Positions 1 to 9,022 of a stretch of DNA of 30,953 nucleotides are shown one piece after another. The notes under the pieces were generated by a model. It saw only the letters and a program-made list of their open reading frames with translations, did no database searches and was not told where the DNA came from. Made by a program: the position numbers and the translations under genes. Numbering within the stretch: position 1 is the first letter of the stretch; every line of letters starts with the position of its first letter. Source of the stretch: an uncultured Mycoplasmataceae bacterium (GTDB lineage Bacteria; Bacillota_I; Bacilli_A; Mycoplasmatales; Mycoplasmoidaceae); NCBI GenBank assembly GCA_949299825.1, contig CASGBP010000030.1, forward strand, positions 1-30,953, in the 5' to 3' direction.

Positions 1-1029
1 AATTAAAAAAATAGAAAAAACAAAAGTTAATGAATCTATTCTATCTAGCATACCACCGTGTCCAGGTATTAAATTACTAAAATCTTTTATCCCATATTTT
101 CTTTTAATATAGCTGAATGAAAGATCACCAATGACTGAAGCAAATGACAATCCTAGTAAAATAAAAAACACGCATAATCACCATAAAGGAAATGAAGCAT
201 ATTCATTATTGGCATTTATAAAATCATTTGAATATTTAAATTTCACCCCAAAAAAATTACCTAAAATATTATATTGACTAGGAATATACGAGAAAACAAA
301 TAACAAGATAATACAAGTTAGAGTTGATAAACATATTCCTCCAATAAATCCAGCAATAGTTTTGTTAGGTGATATATGAGGAGACAACTTTTTTCTTCCA
401 AACAACATTCCTACTAAATAAGCAAAGGTGTCAGTTAAAGCAGTAATTAAATACAAAATTAAAATAGTTGTTCATCCTTTTATTAAGCCAAAAAAGAGAA
501 AAGATAAAAAGAAGAAACCAACCAATAGAATCATTATTCCATGAACAAATAACTGTTTCATACTAAACAACCCTTGACTTCAAAGATAAATAACATTTAT
601 AATAGCAATAAATATTACACAAATTAAAGTCGATATTAAGAACCAAAAAGTTTGATTATTAGTAGACATACTGGCTGCAGTATATAAAGGTATAAAATAA
701 ATAAAAGTAGGAATATAGATTAAAAGTGAAATCGAGACTAAAGTGATAATAAAGGCTGGAATATTTTTTTTAAAATGAATATCTCTAATTTCTTTTGCTG
801 CTAATACAATAATAGGCATTATTCAAATTAAGATAAATCAACCAAAAAAGTTATTGCATATATCATTATTAACTCAATTATTTCTTTTATCAGCTAATAA
901 GAAAAAGACTAATGATAAAACTAAATAGGCAACAATAGCAATAGAAAAAACAAAACGTCTTTTAAAATTCGTCTTTGATTTTTCACTCAATTTATTAGTA
1001 GAAAATTTTAAGGTATTGTTTTGTAACAT
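1..1029 (-). CDS. cdsA: Phosphatidate cytidylyltransferase, 3' end beyond window
   Basis: Makes CDP-diacylglycerol from phosphatidic acid and CTP, the entry point to phosphatidylglycerol and cardiolipin; an integral membrane enzyme. The reading frame is open from ATG at 1029 to the window edge (343 codons, no stop yet). Many hydrophobic segments are visible. The family signature lies near the edge: SYIKRKYGIKDFSN followed by LIPGHGGMLDRIDS, with the HGG and DR residues. A further conserved stretch, DTFAYLVGMLFGRKKLSP, lies upstream. The protein is longer than the roughly 270-285 residues of Bacillus or E. coli CdsA because of an N-terminal extension. It is the last visible gene of pyrH-frr-uppS-cdsA, starting 5 bases after the uppS stop, the usual Firmicutes order. 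Identification is firm; only the true C terminus is unseen. Confidence 0.95.
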
Positions 1030-1034
1030 ATAAA

Positions 1035-1718
1035 TTAAATAGCTCCAAATCTTCTATTTCTTTTATTGTACTCATTTATATTTTTATCTAATACTTTTGT
1101 TTTATAATCAGGTCACATTGTCTTTTCAAAAATTATTTCAGCATAGGCTATTTGTCATAATAAAAAATTACTAATGCGTTCTTCACCACTTGTTCTTATT
1201 AATAAATCAACGTCTGGTAAATTATTAGTTAACAAAAATTTTTCAAAGTTTTTCTTATTAATTGTTAATCCAGATTTTAATAATTCCTTACATGCATTTA
1301 ATATTTCTTGCTGAGAACCATAATTGAAAAAAAAGTTAACTATAAATTTATTATTAGATTTAGTTTTATTACAAAATTCATGAACTTTTTTGAAAGCATT
1401 TTTTGGCATATTCTCCTTAAAACCAATAAAATTAACTTTAATATTCCTTTCATTAAATCAATTTAAGTTTTTTTCAGATAATGATGAAGTAAATTTTTTA
1501 ATCAAAAAATTAATTTCATTCTTTGGTCTTTGTCAATTTTCTGTACTAAAACAAAAAAAGGAAATATATTTTATTTTATGCTCAATACATCTATCAATAA
1601 CCTCAGGAATTCTTTTAGTTCCTTCTAAATGTCCATCAGTTCTTTTTAATTTTCTTGCTTTAGCCCAACGGCCGTTACCATCCATTATAAATGCAATATG
1701 ATCTAAACTTTTGCTCAT
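1035..1718 (-). CDS. uppS: Isoprenyl (undecaprenyl) diphosphate synthase
   Basis: cis-Prenyltransferase that extends farnesyl diphosphate with isopentenyl diphosphate to a long polyprenyl carrier; cytosolic and membrane-associated. The 227-residue protein starts MSKSLDHIAFIMDGNGRWAK, which contains the catalytic-Asp motif HIAFIMDGNGRW, and continues with FFCFSTENW-RP and the C-terminal LLIRTSGEERISNFLLWQ motif that binds IPP and Mg. Two in-frame TGA codons encode tryptophan. The ATG at 1718 is 2 bases after the frr stop, so the gene is translated in the pyrH operon. The organism should lack peptidoglycan, so the product's role is less obvious than in walled bacteria: a carrier for surface glycans is possible. 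See also the DUF368 gene at 5253. Confidence 0.95.
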
Positions 1719-1720
1719 AA

Positions 1721-2272
1721 TTAAATAGTTAAAATCTCTTTATTTTTACTTTCTAATATTTTTTCAATATTTTCGTTATGCAATTTAGTAGTTTTATCTA
1801 AATTAGTTACATAATTTTTTTTATCATCATCAGTTAATTCTTCATCCTTTTTAAAAGCATCATGGATATCTTGTCTAATTCTACGAATTCTAATTTTTGC
1901 ATCTTCAGAAATAGCTTTTGCTTTTTTTATCATTTCTTTACGAATTTCTTCAGTTAAAGGTGGAAAAATTAATCTTATTTTATCAGCGTCAATTTGAGGA
2001 TTTAAATTCATGTTTGCATTAGTAATAGCATTAGCAATATTTTTATATAAACTTGGATCATATGCCTTTATGATTAAAACTCTTGGTTCAGGTGATGAAA
2101 TATTTGCTATTTGATTAATAGGTTGTAGTTCATCATAAGCTTCTACTTTAATATGATCTAATACTGTAGCAGTAACTTTTCCTGTTCTTAATTTAAACAA
2201 TTCTTGTTCATATCAATTAAATACCGATTTTGCCTTTTCATTAAATTGGTTTTCATAATCTTTTCACAACAT
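1721..2272 (-). CDS. frr: Ribosome recycling factor
   Basis: Splits post-termination ribosomes together with EF-G. The 183-residue product matches the family length (about 185). The start chosen is ATG at 2272, which gives MLWKDYENQFNEKAKSVF; it lies upstream of two in-frame TGA (Trp) codons that would break a standard-code reading. Family features seen: the ELFKLRTGKVTATVLDHIKVEAY region, the ISSPEPRVLIIKAYDPS segment and the C-terminal LTEEIRKEMIKKAKAISEDAKIRIRRIR helix, in that order (the first and last quoted in part). It lies 8 bases downstream of pyrH and 2 bases upstream of uppS, in the conserved pyrH-frr order. Confidence 0.96.
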
Positions 2273-2280
2273 ATGCACTC

Positions 2281-2982
2281 CTAACTTATTTTTGTAAAAT
2301 TAATTTTTTCTCCATTAACAACTTTACTAAGAGAATCTTTTTCATCAATGTCAAAAACAAATAATTCTATTTTATTTTCTTCACAGATTGTTAATGCAGT
2401 TAGATCCATAACTTTTAGTTTATTATTAACTACTTCCATATAACTTAATTGCTTATAATGTTTGGCATTTTTAACTGTTTTTGGATCATCACTATAAACA
2501 CCATCAACTCCATTCTTGCCCATATATATTTTTTTAATATTTAATTGACATGCTCTTAATGCTGCAGCAGTGTCAGTACTAAAAAAAGAATTTCCTGTTC
2601 CTCCAGCTAAAATGGCAACAGCCTTTTTGTTTTGTAAAAATTCATTAACCTTATCAACGTTATATTTTTCACATAATTCATTATCAAATGCTGAAAAGGT
2701 TTTTGCGTTTATCTTCATTGTTTTTAGTACATTTTCAAGGGCTAGTGAATTTATTAAAGTAGCTAACATACCCATGTTATCAGCTAAATTTTGGTTTAGT
2801 TGTAAATCTTTATTGTAATTCCCTCTTCAGATGTTACCACCACCAATAACTATTGAAATTACATATTTATCACTTAAATAACTAATTTGCTCAGCTATTT
2901 GTTGAATCTTTTCCTTTTTAATAATTGAGCTATTATCTGTTTTTAAACATGCTCCTGATATTTTCAATAGTATTCTTTCCAT
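2281..2982 (-). CDS. pyrH: Uridylate (UMP) kinase
   Basis: Phosphorylates UMP to UDP; amino-acid-kinase fold, usually a hexamer. The 233-residue product begins MERILLKISGACLK and shows the GGGNIWRG phosphate loop, the DNMGMLATLINSLALEN segment, GGTGNSFFSTDTAAALRA (UMP-binding, normally GTGNP-FFTTD) and NGVDGVYSDDPK. ATG at 2982 is preceded by AAAGGAAATAA, a good Shine-Dalgarno. A hairpin with a T-run lies just upstream, between tsf and this gene, so it may depend on readthrough or on a promoter I cannot place. First gene of pyrH-frr-uppS-cdsA. Confidence 0.96.
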
Positions 2983-3001
2983 TTATTTCCTTTCTTTAAA
3001 A

Positions 3002-3029
3002 AAAGAATACGAAATTAATCGTATTCTTT
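3002..3029 (-). terminator. Rho-independent terminator after tsf
   Basis: On the minus strand an 11-bp perfect stem (AAAGAATACGA / TCGTATTCTTT, 6-base loop) leads into a run of seven T. It sits 5 bases past the tsf stop and about 20 bases before the pyrH start, ending the rplK-rplA-tsf transcript fully or partly. Confidence 0.75.
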
Positions 3030-3034
3030 ATCAA

Positions 3035-3940
3035 CTATTTCATTTGAGCAGCAACCTCATCTGCAAAATTTGTTACCTTTTTTTCTATTCCTTCACCTAA
3101 CTCATATCTTATCATATGAACAATTTCTGCACCATTTTCTTGAGCATACTTTGCAACTGTTTTTGATGGATCTTTAACAAAAGGTTGATCAACTAAACAA
3201 ACTTCCTTCATTAACTTTTTTACTTTACCATCTATAATTGCATCTTGTCTTTTTAATTTTTCACTCTTAGTTTTTTCATCAGTTATTTGAGAAATTTCTT
3301 CATGATATTGTTTTGTTAAAATTTCTCTTTCTTGTTTCAATCATTCTGCATCAATTGATTTTTCATTTAGATACTTTGGAAACATTGCAGCAGCATGCAT
3401 TGCAATATCTTTTCCTACATCATCACTTACCTTGTTATTAAAAACTATTATAGTAGCTATCTTATTATTTGAATGTGTATAACTGAAAACAGACTCATTT
3501 GCATTTGCTATATACATTTCACCTCTTCTAAATGCAATTTTTTCACCTGTTGTTGCGGTTAGTTCTACACCAGCATCTGTAAGTGGCTTTCCATTATAAC
3601 TTACTTTATTAGGATCAATATTACCACTTGAATTAACTGTACTCATCAAAGAACCAAATATATCGTTTACAAGTTTAATAAAGTTCTCATTTTTTGCTGT
3701 AAAATCAGTTTGTGAATTTACCTCAATAACTAATGCCTTATTTTTATCAACTAATGCTTTCACAACTCCTTCATATGCCACAGCTCCCGCCTTTTTATTA
3801 GCCTTTGCTATTCCTTTTTCTTTCAATCATTTTTGAGCTGCATCTAAATCATCATTGCATTCAGCTAGTGCTTTCATACAATCACTCATACCTGCTTGAG
3901 TTGCCTCTCTTAATGCTTTTACTAATTCTGATTTTGTCAT
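3035..3940 (-). CDS. tsf: Translation elongation factor Ts
   Basis: Nucleotide-exchange factor that regenerates EF-Tu-GTP. The 301-residue protein starts MTKSELVKALREATQAGMSD, the usual N-terminal UBA-like domain. The second EF-Ts signature follows (VIEVNSQTDFTAKNENF, with the TDF residues that touch EF-Tu), then the two core subdomains and a C-terminal helix ending EVAAQMK. Two TGA codons are read as Trp. ATG at 3940 has GGAGAG just upstream. It follows the rplA stop by 11 bases and is followed by a terminator. In most bacteria tsf follows rpsB; here L11 and L1 genes occupy that place. Confidence 0.96.
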
Positions 3941-3951
3941 AAATTCTCTCC

Positions 3952-4638
3952 TTAATTTGTAATTTGAACCTTAAAACCTGGTCCCATTGATGCTGAAACT
4001 GAAATATTTTGAACATAAGTACCTTTAACTGTACTTGGACGTTTTGATTTAATTAGACTAATAAGTGCTTCAATATTTTCAACAATTTCATTTGTTTTAG
4101 ATGAAACCTTACCAACTGTCATATGAATATTTCCAAATGTATCAGTACGGTATTCATATTTACCTTTTTTAAATTCTTTAATAGTTTTAATCAAATCCTG
4201 ACTCACTGTACCAGTTTTTGGGTTTGGCATTAAACCTTTAGGACCTAGTATCTTACCAAGTTTAGATAATGCAGGCATCATTTTTGGGGTTGTTAGAATA
4301 ACATCATAATCAGTTCAACCTTTTTCAATGTCTTGAAATAATTCACTTCCACCAAAAAAATCAGCACCAGCAGCTTTTGCATCAGATTCTTTTATGTCAT
4401 CAGCAATAACTAAAATTTTTAATGTTTTTCCATTACTATGTGGAAAAGATAATGTTCCTCTTAATTGTTGTTCAGCCTTTGTAGTATCAAGATTTAACTT
4501 AATTGCTACATCTATTGAACCATCAAACTTAGATATACTTGTCTTTTGTGCTAATTTAACTGCTTCATTTAATGGATATATCTTTTTTAAATCAATACCT
4601 TCACAAGCTTTTTGCATTTTTTTAGAAAGTTTAGCCAT
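3952..4638 (-). CDS. rplA: 50S ribosomal protein L1
   Basis: Builds the mobile L1 stalk of the large subunit and, in many bacteria, represses its own rplK-rplA mRNA. The 228-residue product begins MAKLSKKMQKACEGIDLKK and carries the L1 signature (LGKILGPKGLMPNPKTGTV). One TGA codes for Trp at the GWTDYDV junction. Its ATG shares one base with the rplK stop (TAATG), so the two are translationally coupled; a Shine-Dalgarno GGAGAATAAC is embedded in the end of rplK. The structured leader ahead of rplK is a plausible binding target. Confidence 0.97.
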
Positions 4639-5096
4639 TAGTTATTCTCCTTTCTTGATTTAGTTAAAGGATCAACTCCTTCTATTTCTATACCCATTTG
4701 TAACGCTGTTCCTGCAATCATTCTTAAAGCCGCTTCCTCGTCATTAGCATTCATATCAACTAGTTTATATCTAGCAATTTCTAGGGCTTTTTCCTTTGAA
4801 ATCTTTGCAACCTTAGTAGTTTTTGCATTACCTGATCCTTTTTGGATTTTAGCCGCTTCTTTCAACAAAATAGTTGTAGGAGTAGTTTTAGTTTCAAAAA
4901 CAAAAGACTTATCCTTATATGCTGTAATAACAACTGGTACAACTTTACCCATTCTATCTTTAGTAGCATCATTGAAAGCTTTTGTAAATTCAGCCATATT
5001 AATACCAACAGAAGCTAGAGCTGGTCCAGGTTTTGCTTGACCACCTATCAATTCTAACTTTGCAATTCTACTTATTTCTTTAACTTTTGGAGCCAC
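4638..5096 (-). CDS. rplK: 50S ribosomal protein L11
   Basis: Part of the GTPase-associated centre, binding 23S rRNA and the L10 stalk base. From the GTG at 5096 the product is 152 residues starting VAPKVKEISRIAKLELIG, then GGQAKPGPALASVGINMAEF and the C-terminal rRNA-binding domain ending near LQMGIEIEGVDP. The GTG was preferred because it follows an AGAGG Shine-Dalgarno at good spacing and gives the normal N terminus. The in-frame ATG at 5171 would add 25 residues unlike any L11 I know, has no Shine-Dalgarno, and lies where the -10 box at 5176-5181 predicts transcription to begin. Annotation pipelines may still choose 5171. First gene of rplK-rplA-tsf. Confidence 0.93.
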   Translation of the reverse strand: MAPKVKEISRIAKLELIGGQAKPGPALASVGINMAEFTKAFNDATKDRMGKVVPVVITAYKDKSFVFETKTTPTTILLKEAAKIQKGSGNAKTTKVAKISKEKALEIARYKLVDMNANDEEAALRMIAGTALQMGIEIEGVDPLTKSRKENN

Positions 5097-5171
5097 ATGC
5101 AACCTCTTTTCAAAATTCACTATGGGGTGATAACGACTTATTAGATCTTCCCCGCTGCCAAAAATTGGCAT
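5097..5171 (-). promoter_or_regulatory. Structured 5' leader of rplK, candidate L1 autoregulatory site
   Basis: About 75 transcribed bases before the rplK GTG, clearly richer in G and C than the surroundings. On the minus strand there is a perfect hairpin TGCCAA-TTT-TTGGCA (5170-5156). A second, interrupted hairpin has GGGG (5153-5150) facing CCCC (5127-5124), with an inner AUAA/UUAU stem (5141-5138 and 5133-5130) capped by GUCG and an asymmetric internal loop. In other bacteria L1 represses its operon by binding such a leader. I cannot show that these bases match a known L1 site, so the regulator is an inference. Confidence 0.45.
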
Positions 5172-5175
5172 ATTA

Positions 5176-5181
5176 ATTATA
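5176..5181 (-). promoter_or_regulatory. -10 box of the rplK operon promoter
   Basis: TATAAT on the minus strand; the expected transcription start is about 5169-5170, at the upstream ATG. A TTGTTA lies 19 bases upstream as a weak -35. The intergenic stretch to the divergent DUF368 gene is only about 80 bases. Confidence 0.6.
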
Positions 5182-5240
5182 TATAAAATAAATAATTTTA
5201 TAACAAATAAAAAATTTATTAAATATTATATGTAGTTTTA

Positions 5241-5246
5241 TATAAT
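5241..5246 (+). promoter_or_regulatory. -10 box of the DUF368 gene
   Basis: Perfect TATAAT ending 6 bases before the ATG at 5253, so the transcript would be leaderless or nearly so. No convincing -35 and no Shine-Dalgarno are seen. A second possible box, TATTAT, lies at 5224-5229. Confidence 0.5.
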
Positions 5247-5252
5247 GTTTGT

Positions 5253-6509
5253 ATGTCTAAAAAGAACAATAAAAACAATAATAAAAATAGCCAAGAAGAT
5301 AGTGGTCTTTATAGTAGTTATAAAAATGATTTAAAAAATAAATACCAAATTGATGAAAATTTAGAAAAAGAAGAGATTAAGAAGGTTGAAGAATTAGAAA
5401 CTAAGCGAGAAGATGAATCATGTATTGCTGATTCAATTGGATGAAATAATTGAAAGATTTTATTAAGAAACTTTTTCTATGGAATCTTTATGGGTATAAG
5501 TGATGGCATCCCAGGTTATAGTGGAGGAACTACATTATCAATTATAGGTTTTTATGATGATTTAATTAGAAATATTAAATTAATTTTTAAACCTGATGTT
5601 AAAAAATATTTTTGAAAATATTTATTATGATTTTTACCCTTTTTAGTTGCTTGAATTGCAATGATGTTGGGTTTTTCAAAATTGGTTAGTGCAGCATCTG
5701 ATAATCAACATGCTATTATCTTGGTTTTCTTATTTGGTTTTTTTGCATTATTTTCAATTCCCATTTTTTATATCAAAAACAAACAAGATTTACCAAATTA
5801 CAAAACTTTTTTTGCCGAGGTCAAAAAGAAGGAATATAAGGCAAGAATTAAATTAATATTTATCCTAGCTGGCTTTATCATTTTAATCGCTTTTGCTTTA
5901 ATAGCTAGATTTGTACCAACTAGTACCAATCAATTTACAAATGAGACAATTGTAGGAGTAACTTTTTTAGGTGACAAGGTAATCAATACAAATACCTTTG
6001 ATTCCTCAAAAGTTTTTCTATGAATTGCTGGTGGATTTTTAGCAGGTTTTTGTGTATTAATTCCTGGTGTTAGTGGTGGATTAGTTTTATACATGATGAA
6101 TATTTATCCAGAATTCACTTATGCATTATCTACTTTCTTATCTACATGAGATGCTAATTTAATTCCATGAATTGCCGTAATAGGAATAGGATCTTTATTG
6201 GGAATAATAAGTTCATCAATGGTAATAGATTGATTAATAAAAAAATGAAAACATTACTTCTTGTGTTTTTCACTTGGTTTAGTAATGGCTTCATTCTTAT
6301 CAATTTTCATTTCACTTTCTGCATCAGATTATGCAACTCTAGCTGATCCTTTTAATGTAGGTATGGTTGTTCTAATGTTATTTATTGCTATTTTAATTAA
6401 TGCTATTATCTTTGTTGTACTAAATGAAACTCATAAAATTGATTATCCAAAATTAAGGTTCTTACAAAAATACTTTAAAAAATATCAATCAAATAAACAA
6501 GTAAACTAA
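5253..6509 (+). CDS. DUF368 polytopic membrane protein, candidate undecaprenyl-phosphate carrier
   Basis: A 418-residue protein with a charged, Asn/Lys-rich N-terminal tail (about 65 residues) followed by roughly 8-10 hydrophobic segments. The paired DUF368 signatures are clear: GISDGIPGYSGGTT at residues 81-94 and VLIPGVSGG ending at 276, each leading into a membrane helix, as expected for an inverted-repeat transporter. Members of DUF368 have been identified as translocases that recycle undecaprenyl phosphate across the membrane (PopT). That activity is family knowledge, not visible here. Many TGA codons encode Trp. It is divergent from rplK and convergent with the next gene, with one base between the stops. 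A link with uppS (1035) is plausible: one gene makes the lipid carrier, the other might flip it. Confidence 0.85.
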
Positions 6510-6510
6510 C

Positions 6511-8285
6511 TTATTTCTTGATTAAGCTACTAATTGATAATTTTCTTAAAACTAATCATACAACAAGGACAGTTAATGAAATAGCAATAGTACAAATTAA
6601 GAAGATAGCCAAACCTTTTTTATTAGCTGATTTTTTATATTTTTGAACCATTTCATCAGTGATAATATCTTGTTGATAATAAAGTTCAATTTCACTTTTA
6701 CGTTTATGATTAATAATATAAGAAATTATTTGTCATAACAAAAAGAATAACATGGTAGCTACAACCACTCACATTACAATTACTAATACATCATTATTAT
6801 TTTGGATAACTAAATAACCAAAATTATTTATACCCTGATTGATTAAGTTATGGAAATATGCAATTATATAAACCAATAAAAGGATCAATCCTCCCACAAA
6901 ATAGACAGTTAAGCATATCCAATTTAAAATAATATATGAAGTACATAACGACTTATACTTCCGTTTTATGTATGGAGTAACTTTTTCATTAGCAATGACA
7001 TAATTATTAATTTTTAATTCTTTTCTAATGTTATTAAAATTAAAGATACCAAAAATTAAGAAACCAAGTGCAACAGCATTAAATAACCCTTGAGGTAAGA
7101 ATAATCACATTGATTCATTAACAAGGAAAACTTGATGACATACATAAATTAATGTAGCTAAAGAAATTACAAAAAATAAAGTAGTAAAAATAAGTGTTGC
7201 AAAAGCAATAAAATGTTCAAAACGATAAAAAGAAGGTAAATGTTTTCAAATTCCTTTAAACTCTCTTTTTTTAGCTGCTTTTTCTAATCTTTTTTGTTCT
7301 TTTAAATTTTGTGCTTGATTTACATCTTCAAAGCAATTTATAACATTTGATTTAGATTTTTTTTTTGAAAAAATCCCAAAAATTTTTTTTTTGTTTTTTG
7401 CTTATCATTTTCAAATGAGATAAATTGGTTATTATTAACATTAGTAGTTAAGTCTTCATTATCATTAAAGAAAATGTTTGTATAACCTTTAACATCTGTT
7501 TTAGTAACTTTTTCTTCTTCATTAACATTATTGTTAGTAAAATGAATAACCTGACTAGTTGGATTATTTGATTTAAAAGAGTTTTCAATTAATTCATCAA
7601 AATTGCTTTTAGTTTCATTTTGAATATGACTAGTTCTAATTAAATTAGTGTTTTTTGTTTTTAAACTTGATGCTTCTAAATTGTCTAGTTTTTGTTCAAT
7701 ATCATTTATCTTGTCGTTAAGTTTTATGGTCTTAGTTTTATATTCATCAAATTTAATAACTGGTTGTTCAAGCTCATTAGAAGAATCAAAAGATAATGTT
7801 TTAGTTCTTTTTTGATCTCTTGTTATATTATTTTCAATCTTATCAAGGTTTTTTGAAATTATTGAATCTTGAATTTTTGTCTCTATGTTATTTAACTTTT
7901 CACTTAAATCTTTTGTTTTATTACTTAAATCCTTAAAATCTAAATCCAAATTGGTTTGTTGATCTATTTGGACATTTTTACTAATATCAAAGTCATTAAA
8001 TAAATCTAATTTAGAAGTTAAGGATATATTACTTGATGAAGAGTTTGGTTTCTTTATTTCATCAAATAGTTTGTTTGAAGTAACATTGAATACTGATTGA
8101 TTTATATTACTTGTTCTATTATCTTTATTAGGACTAAATTTAACAATATCATCCATTGGTTCACTTCAAATCTGTTGACCTGGTTTTGTATGATTTTGGT
8201 CATTTTTAAGACTTGAATTGTATTTTTCAACAATTTCATCTACATTGATAAGTGAATCAGTTTTAAATTCAGTTGTACCCTTCAT
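6511..8285 (-). CDS. Asn-rich disordered/multi-pass membrane protein, frameshifted at poly-A runs
   Basis: Two ORFs in different frames appear to be one gene. The first runs from ATG 8285 (GAGG Shine-Dalgarno) to a stop at 7338: 315 residues, Asn/Ser/Lys-rich, low complexity, with heptad-like stretches such as LSEKLNNIETKIQDSI. The second is open from a stop near 7402 to 6511 and encodes about 270 residues with five or six membrane helices, beginning around FEHFIAFATLIFTTLFFVIS and ending VVWLVLRKLSISSLIKK. The membrane half has no obvious start of its own. Between the two limits the minus strand has two A10 runs (7392-7383 and 7366-7357). One extra A, or a -1 slip, at either run joins the halves into 591 residues. 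Its function is unknown; the layout resembles conserved mycoplasma membrane proteins of no known role (possibly MSC_0882-type, unproven). Confidence 0.7.
7357..7392 (-). other. Paired A10 slippery tracts at the frame junction
   Basis: Two runs of exactly ten A (minus strand) separated by a short T/G-rich spacer. Frame 1 reads through them as KKKFLGFFQKKN and stops at 7338; the -1 frame reads KKKIFGIFSKKKSKSN and stays open to 6511. Each run contains A AAA AAA heptamers, the simplest -1 slippery sequence, and runs of nine or more A are also prone to RNA polymerase slippage and replication slippage. Confidence 0.6.
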
Positions 8286-8427
8286 ATTGCCTCAATGTAT
8301 TCTAATTTTAACAAACTAAAAAAGGTCTTTCAATCAAGGCAAATGGTATTAATATAATTAATATTTTTTTTGCATTTCTTTATGAATTATTGAGTCTTTA
8401 AAGTAAATTAACTAGAAATAACACATT

Positions 8428-8459
8428 TTGGACTAGTAATTAATATATAATAATATAAT
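8428..8459 (+). promoter_or_regulatory. Promoter region of rubrerythrin-gmk-rlmN
   Basis: TTGGAC at 8428-8433 and two perfect TATAAT boxes at 8446-8451 and 8454-8459. Spacing from TTGGAC is 12 or 20 bases, neither ideal, so which box is used is uncertain. The rest of the 194-base divergent gap (8286-8479) shows only AT-rich sequence and no gene. Confidence 0.5.
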
Positions 8460-8479
8460 CTATATATAAGGAGTAGAAA

Positions 8480-9022
8480 ATGGAACTAAAAGATTCTCAA
8501 ACGTGAAAAAATTTAAAAATAGCTTTTTCTAATGAAGCTGAAGCACATACAAAATATCAATATTATGCATCAAAGGCAAAAAAGGAAGGATTTAACATAA
8601 TATCTAGCATTTTTGAAGAAACTTCAAAAAACGAAAAAGAACATGCTAAATTGTGATTTAAATTTCTTCATGATGATGATGTTCCTGTTACTAGACAAAA
8701 TTTACTTGATGCCATGAAAGGTGAAGAATACGAAAATAAGCATATGTATATTGAATTTGCAGATACAGCTGAAAAAGAAGGATTTAATGAAATAGCTAAT
8801 TTATTTAGAATGGTAGGAAAAATAGAAGGAGATCATTTAGAACGATATAAGAACTTATTAGATTCCTTAGATGAATCAAAACTATTTAAAAGTGATGAAC
8901 CTATTTTATGAATTTGTACAAATTGTGGTCACATTCATAAAGGCAAGGAACCACCTTTAAAATGTCCTGTTTGTAAACATCCACAAGGTTATTTTGTTAG
9001 AGAAAATAGGGTATTTAAATAA
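8480..9022 (+). CDS. rbr: Rubrerythrin
   Basis: Non-haem diiron peroxidase that reduces hydrogen peroxide, typically in anaerobic or microaerophilic cells. The 180-residue protein has an N-terminal ferritin-like four-helix domain with ExxH-type ligands (E52-H55 in NEKEHAKLWF; E116-H119 in KIEGDHLERY; acidic residues around E19-E21 and E84). A C-terminal rubredoxin-like Fe(SCys)4 domain follows with C146xxC149 and C162xxC165. Length and domain order match classical rubrerythrin. The start is supported by AAGGAG seven bases upstream. The stop codon directly abuts the gmk ATG (TAAATG). Rubrerythrin is not common in mycoplasmas; a peroxiredoxin is encoded at 24189. Confidence 0.93.

Noticed and set aside
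1390..1701. 103-codon plus-strand ORF opposite uppS
   Set aside because: It lies antisense to uppS, whose motifs are clear; no Shine-Dalgarno or family similarity.
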